Part shown: one piece after another, positions 7,099 to 7,297 of the stretch | How positions within the stretch are numbered: the stretch's first letter is position 1 | Layout: each line of letters starts with the position of its first letter | Origin: Nostocaceae cyanobacterium CSSed10_463m | GTDB taxonomy: Bacteria > Cyanobacteriota > Cyanobacteriia > Cyanobacteriales > Nostocaceae | Assembly: GCA_003556955.1 (NCBI GenBank) | Contig: PWQB01000560.1 | Coordinates: 1 to 7,297, forward strand | DNA: 7,297 bases | Reading direction: 5' to 3' | Program-made: the position numbers and the translations under genes | The notes under the pieces: model-generated | What the model was told of the DNA's origin: nothing | Database searches by the model: none | What the model saw: only the letters and a program-made list of their open reading frames with translations

Positions 7099-7113
7099 TT
7101 ATAACCCGCCAGC

Positions 7114-7161
7114 CAGGGGTTCAAACCCCTGTCTGATAGCGAAAGTCGTCTAAAGACGACT
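7114..7161. repeat. Twin-hairpin dispersed repeat next to the mnmE 3' end
   Basis: There are two adjacent palindromes: CAGGGGTTCAAACCCCTG (7114-7131) and AGTCGTCTAAAGACGACT (7144-7161), separated by TCTGATAGCGAA. They lie just beyond the mnmE stop (7184-7186, minus strand), where a terminator for mnmE would sit, but neither is followed by a T tract in the direction of transcription. Both motifs resemble dispersed cyanobacterial repeats. Confidence 0.5.
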
Positions 7162-7183
7162 GGAGAAAGATTTCAGCCCAACT

Positions 7184-7297
7184 TTATTTACCAATACAAA
7201 ATCTACTGAAAATCCGATCAAGTACAGATTCAGTAACCTGTTCTCCGGTAATTTCTCCTAATGCTTGAATTGCACCACGTAAATCAATTGTCCAGAA
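7184..7297 (-). CDS. mnmE: tRNA modification GTPase MnmE (TrmE), C-terminal end, partial
   Basis: The last 37 codons are visible, reading [20 protein letters not shown] and then [17 protein letters not shown] before TAA at 7184-7186. The FSRFCIGK end, with its near-terminal Cys, and the LGEITGE helix are diagnostic of MnmE, the GTPase that with MnmG modifies the wobble uridine (U34) of certain tRNAs. The GTPase and tetrahydrofolate-binding domains lie outside the window. The terminus is intact, in contrast to the damaged genes at the other end. Confidence 0.93.
   Translation of the reverse strand, partial: FWTIDLRGAIQALGEITGEQVTESVLDRIFSRFCIGK

Larger units (their letters stand above)
6811..7183. 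other. 373-bp intergenic region with tandem repeats, a MITE and twin hairpins
   Basis: No gene is present. It lies between mnmE and the SDR gene, both on the minus strand. The part next to the SDR start (6811-6890) is AT-rich and unstructured and should hold the SDR promoter, but no clear -10/-35 pair is seen. The remainder is made of the tandem repeat, the MITE and the hairpin repeat listed separately. Confidence 0.5.

Noticed and set aside
7114..7131. tRNA T-arm-like sequence (GGGGTTCAAACCCC)
   Set aside because: No acceptor stem, anticodon arm or D arm can be fitted around it; it is a palindrome in a dispersed repeat.

Overview
The window looks like chromosomal DNA of a filamentous, heterocyst-forming-type cyanobacterium (Nostoc/Anabaena group). 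The octamer GCGATCGC (HIP1) occurs six times, at 1288, 1712, 1994, 3513, 4475 and 4584. Heptamer arrays of the ACGAATT type, G-rich CAGGGG runs and several palindromes of kinds that are dispersed in Nostoc genomes are also present. The encoded proteins (enolase, MurJ, a YgjP-like metallopeptidase, a PlsC-like acyltransferase, an SDR, the MnmE C-terminus) read as cyanobacterial.

Layout. Positions 1-215 do not look like the rest: on the minus strand they read as the start of an extracytoplasmic sensor domain, probably from another organism, and they replace the first ~52 codons of enolase (216-1334, +). A repeat-filled spacer (1335-1606) holds a G-quadruplex-capable run and an 8-unit heptamer array that ends 9 bp before murJ. 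murJ (1607-3211, +) is cut by an in-frame TAG at 2969-2971. It is followed by a remnant of a YgjP-like metallopeptidase gene (3208-3604, +) that has lost its N-terminal part and is split by an ~85-bp element resembling the ends of IS200/IS605 transposons. A perfect 15-bp hairpin sits in the convergent gap before a PlsC-like acyltransferase (3753-4706, -). A 328-bp spacer with a long imperfect inverted repeat leads to an unrecognised 114-residue gene (5035-5379, +). A repeat-rich convergent gap (5380-5692) follows, then a small unrecognised gene (5693-6007, -) downstream of an SDR gene (6040-6810, -). The last spacer contains a 163-bp MITE with inverted termini and a TTA duplication, and the window ends in the C-terminus of mnmE (7184-7297, -).

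The genes do not form one pathway. They are unconnected housekeeping and hypothetical genes. The only likely co-transcribed pair is the SDR with the small gene 32 bp downstream. The striking property is damage and repeat load: three consecutive plus-strand genes in the first 3.6 kb are broken by three different kinds of lesion. Either this is an eroding genome (as in some symbiotic Nostocales) or part of the sequence is a draft or metagenome assembly with a chimeric end. I found no convincing new defence, biosynthetic or regulatory system.
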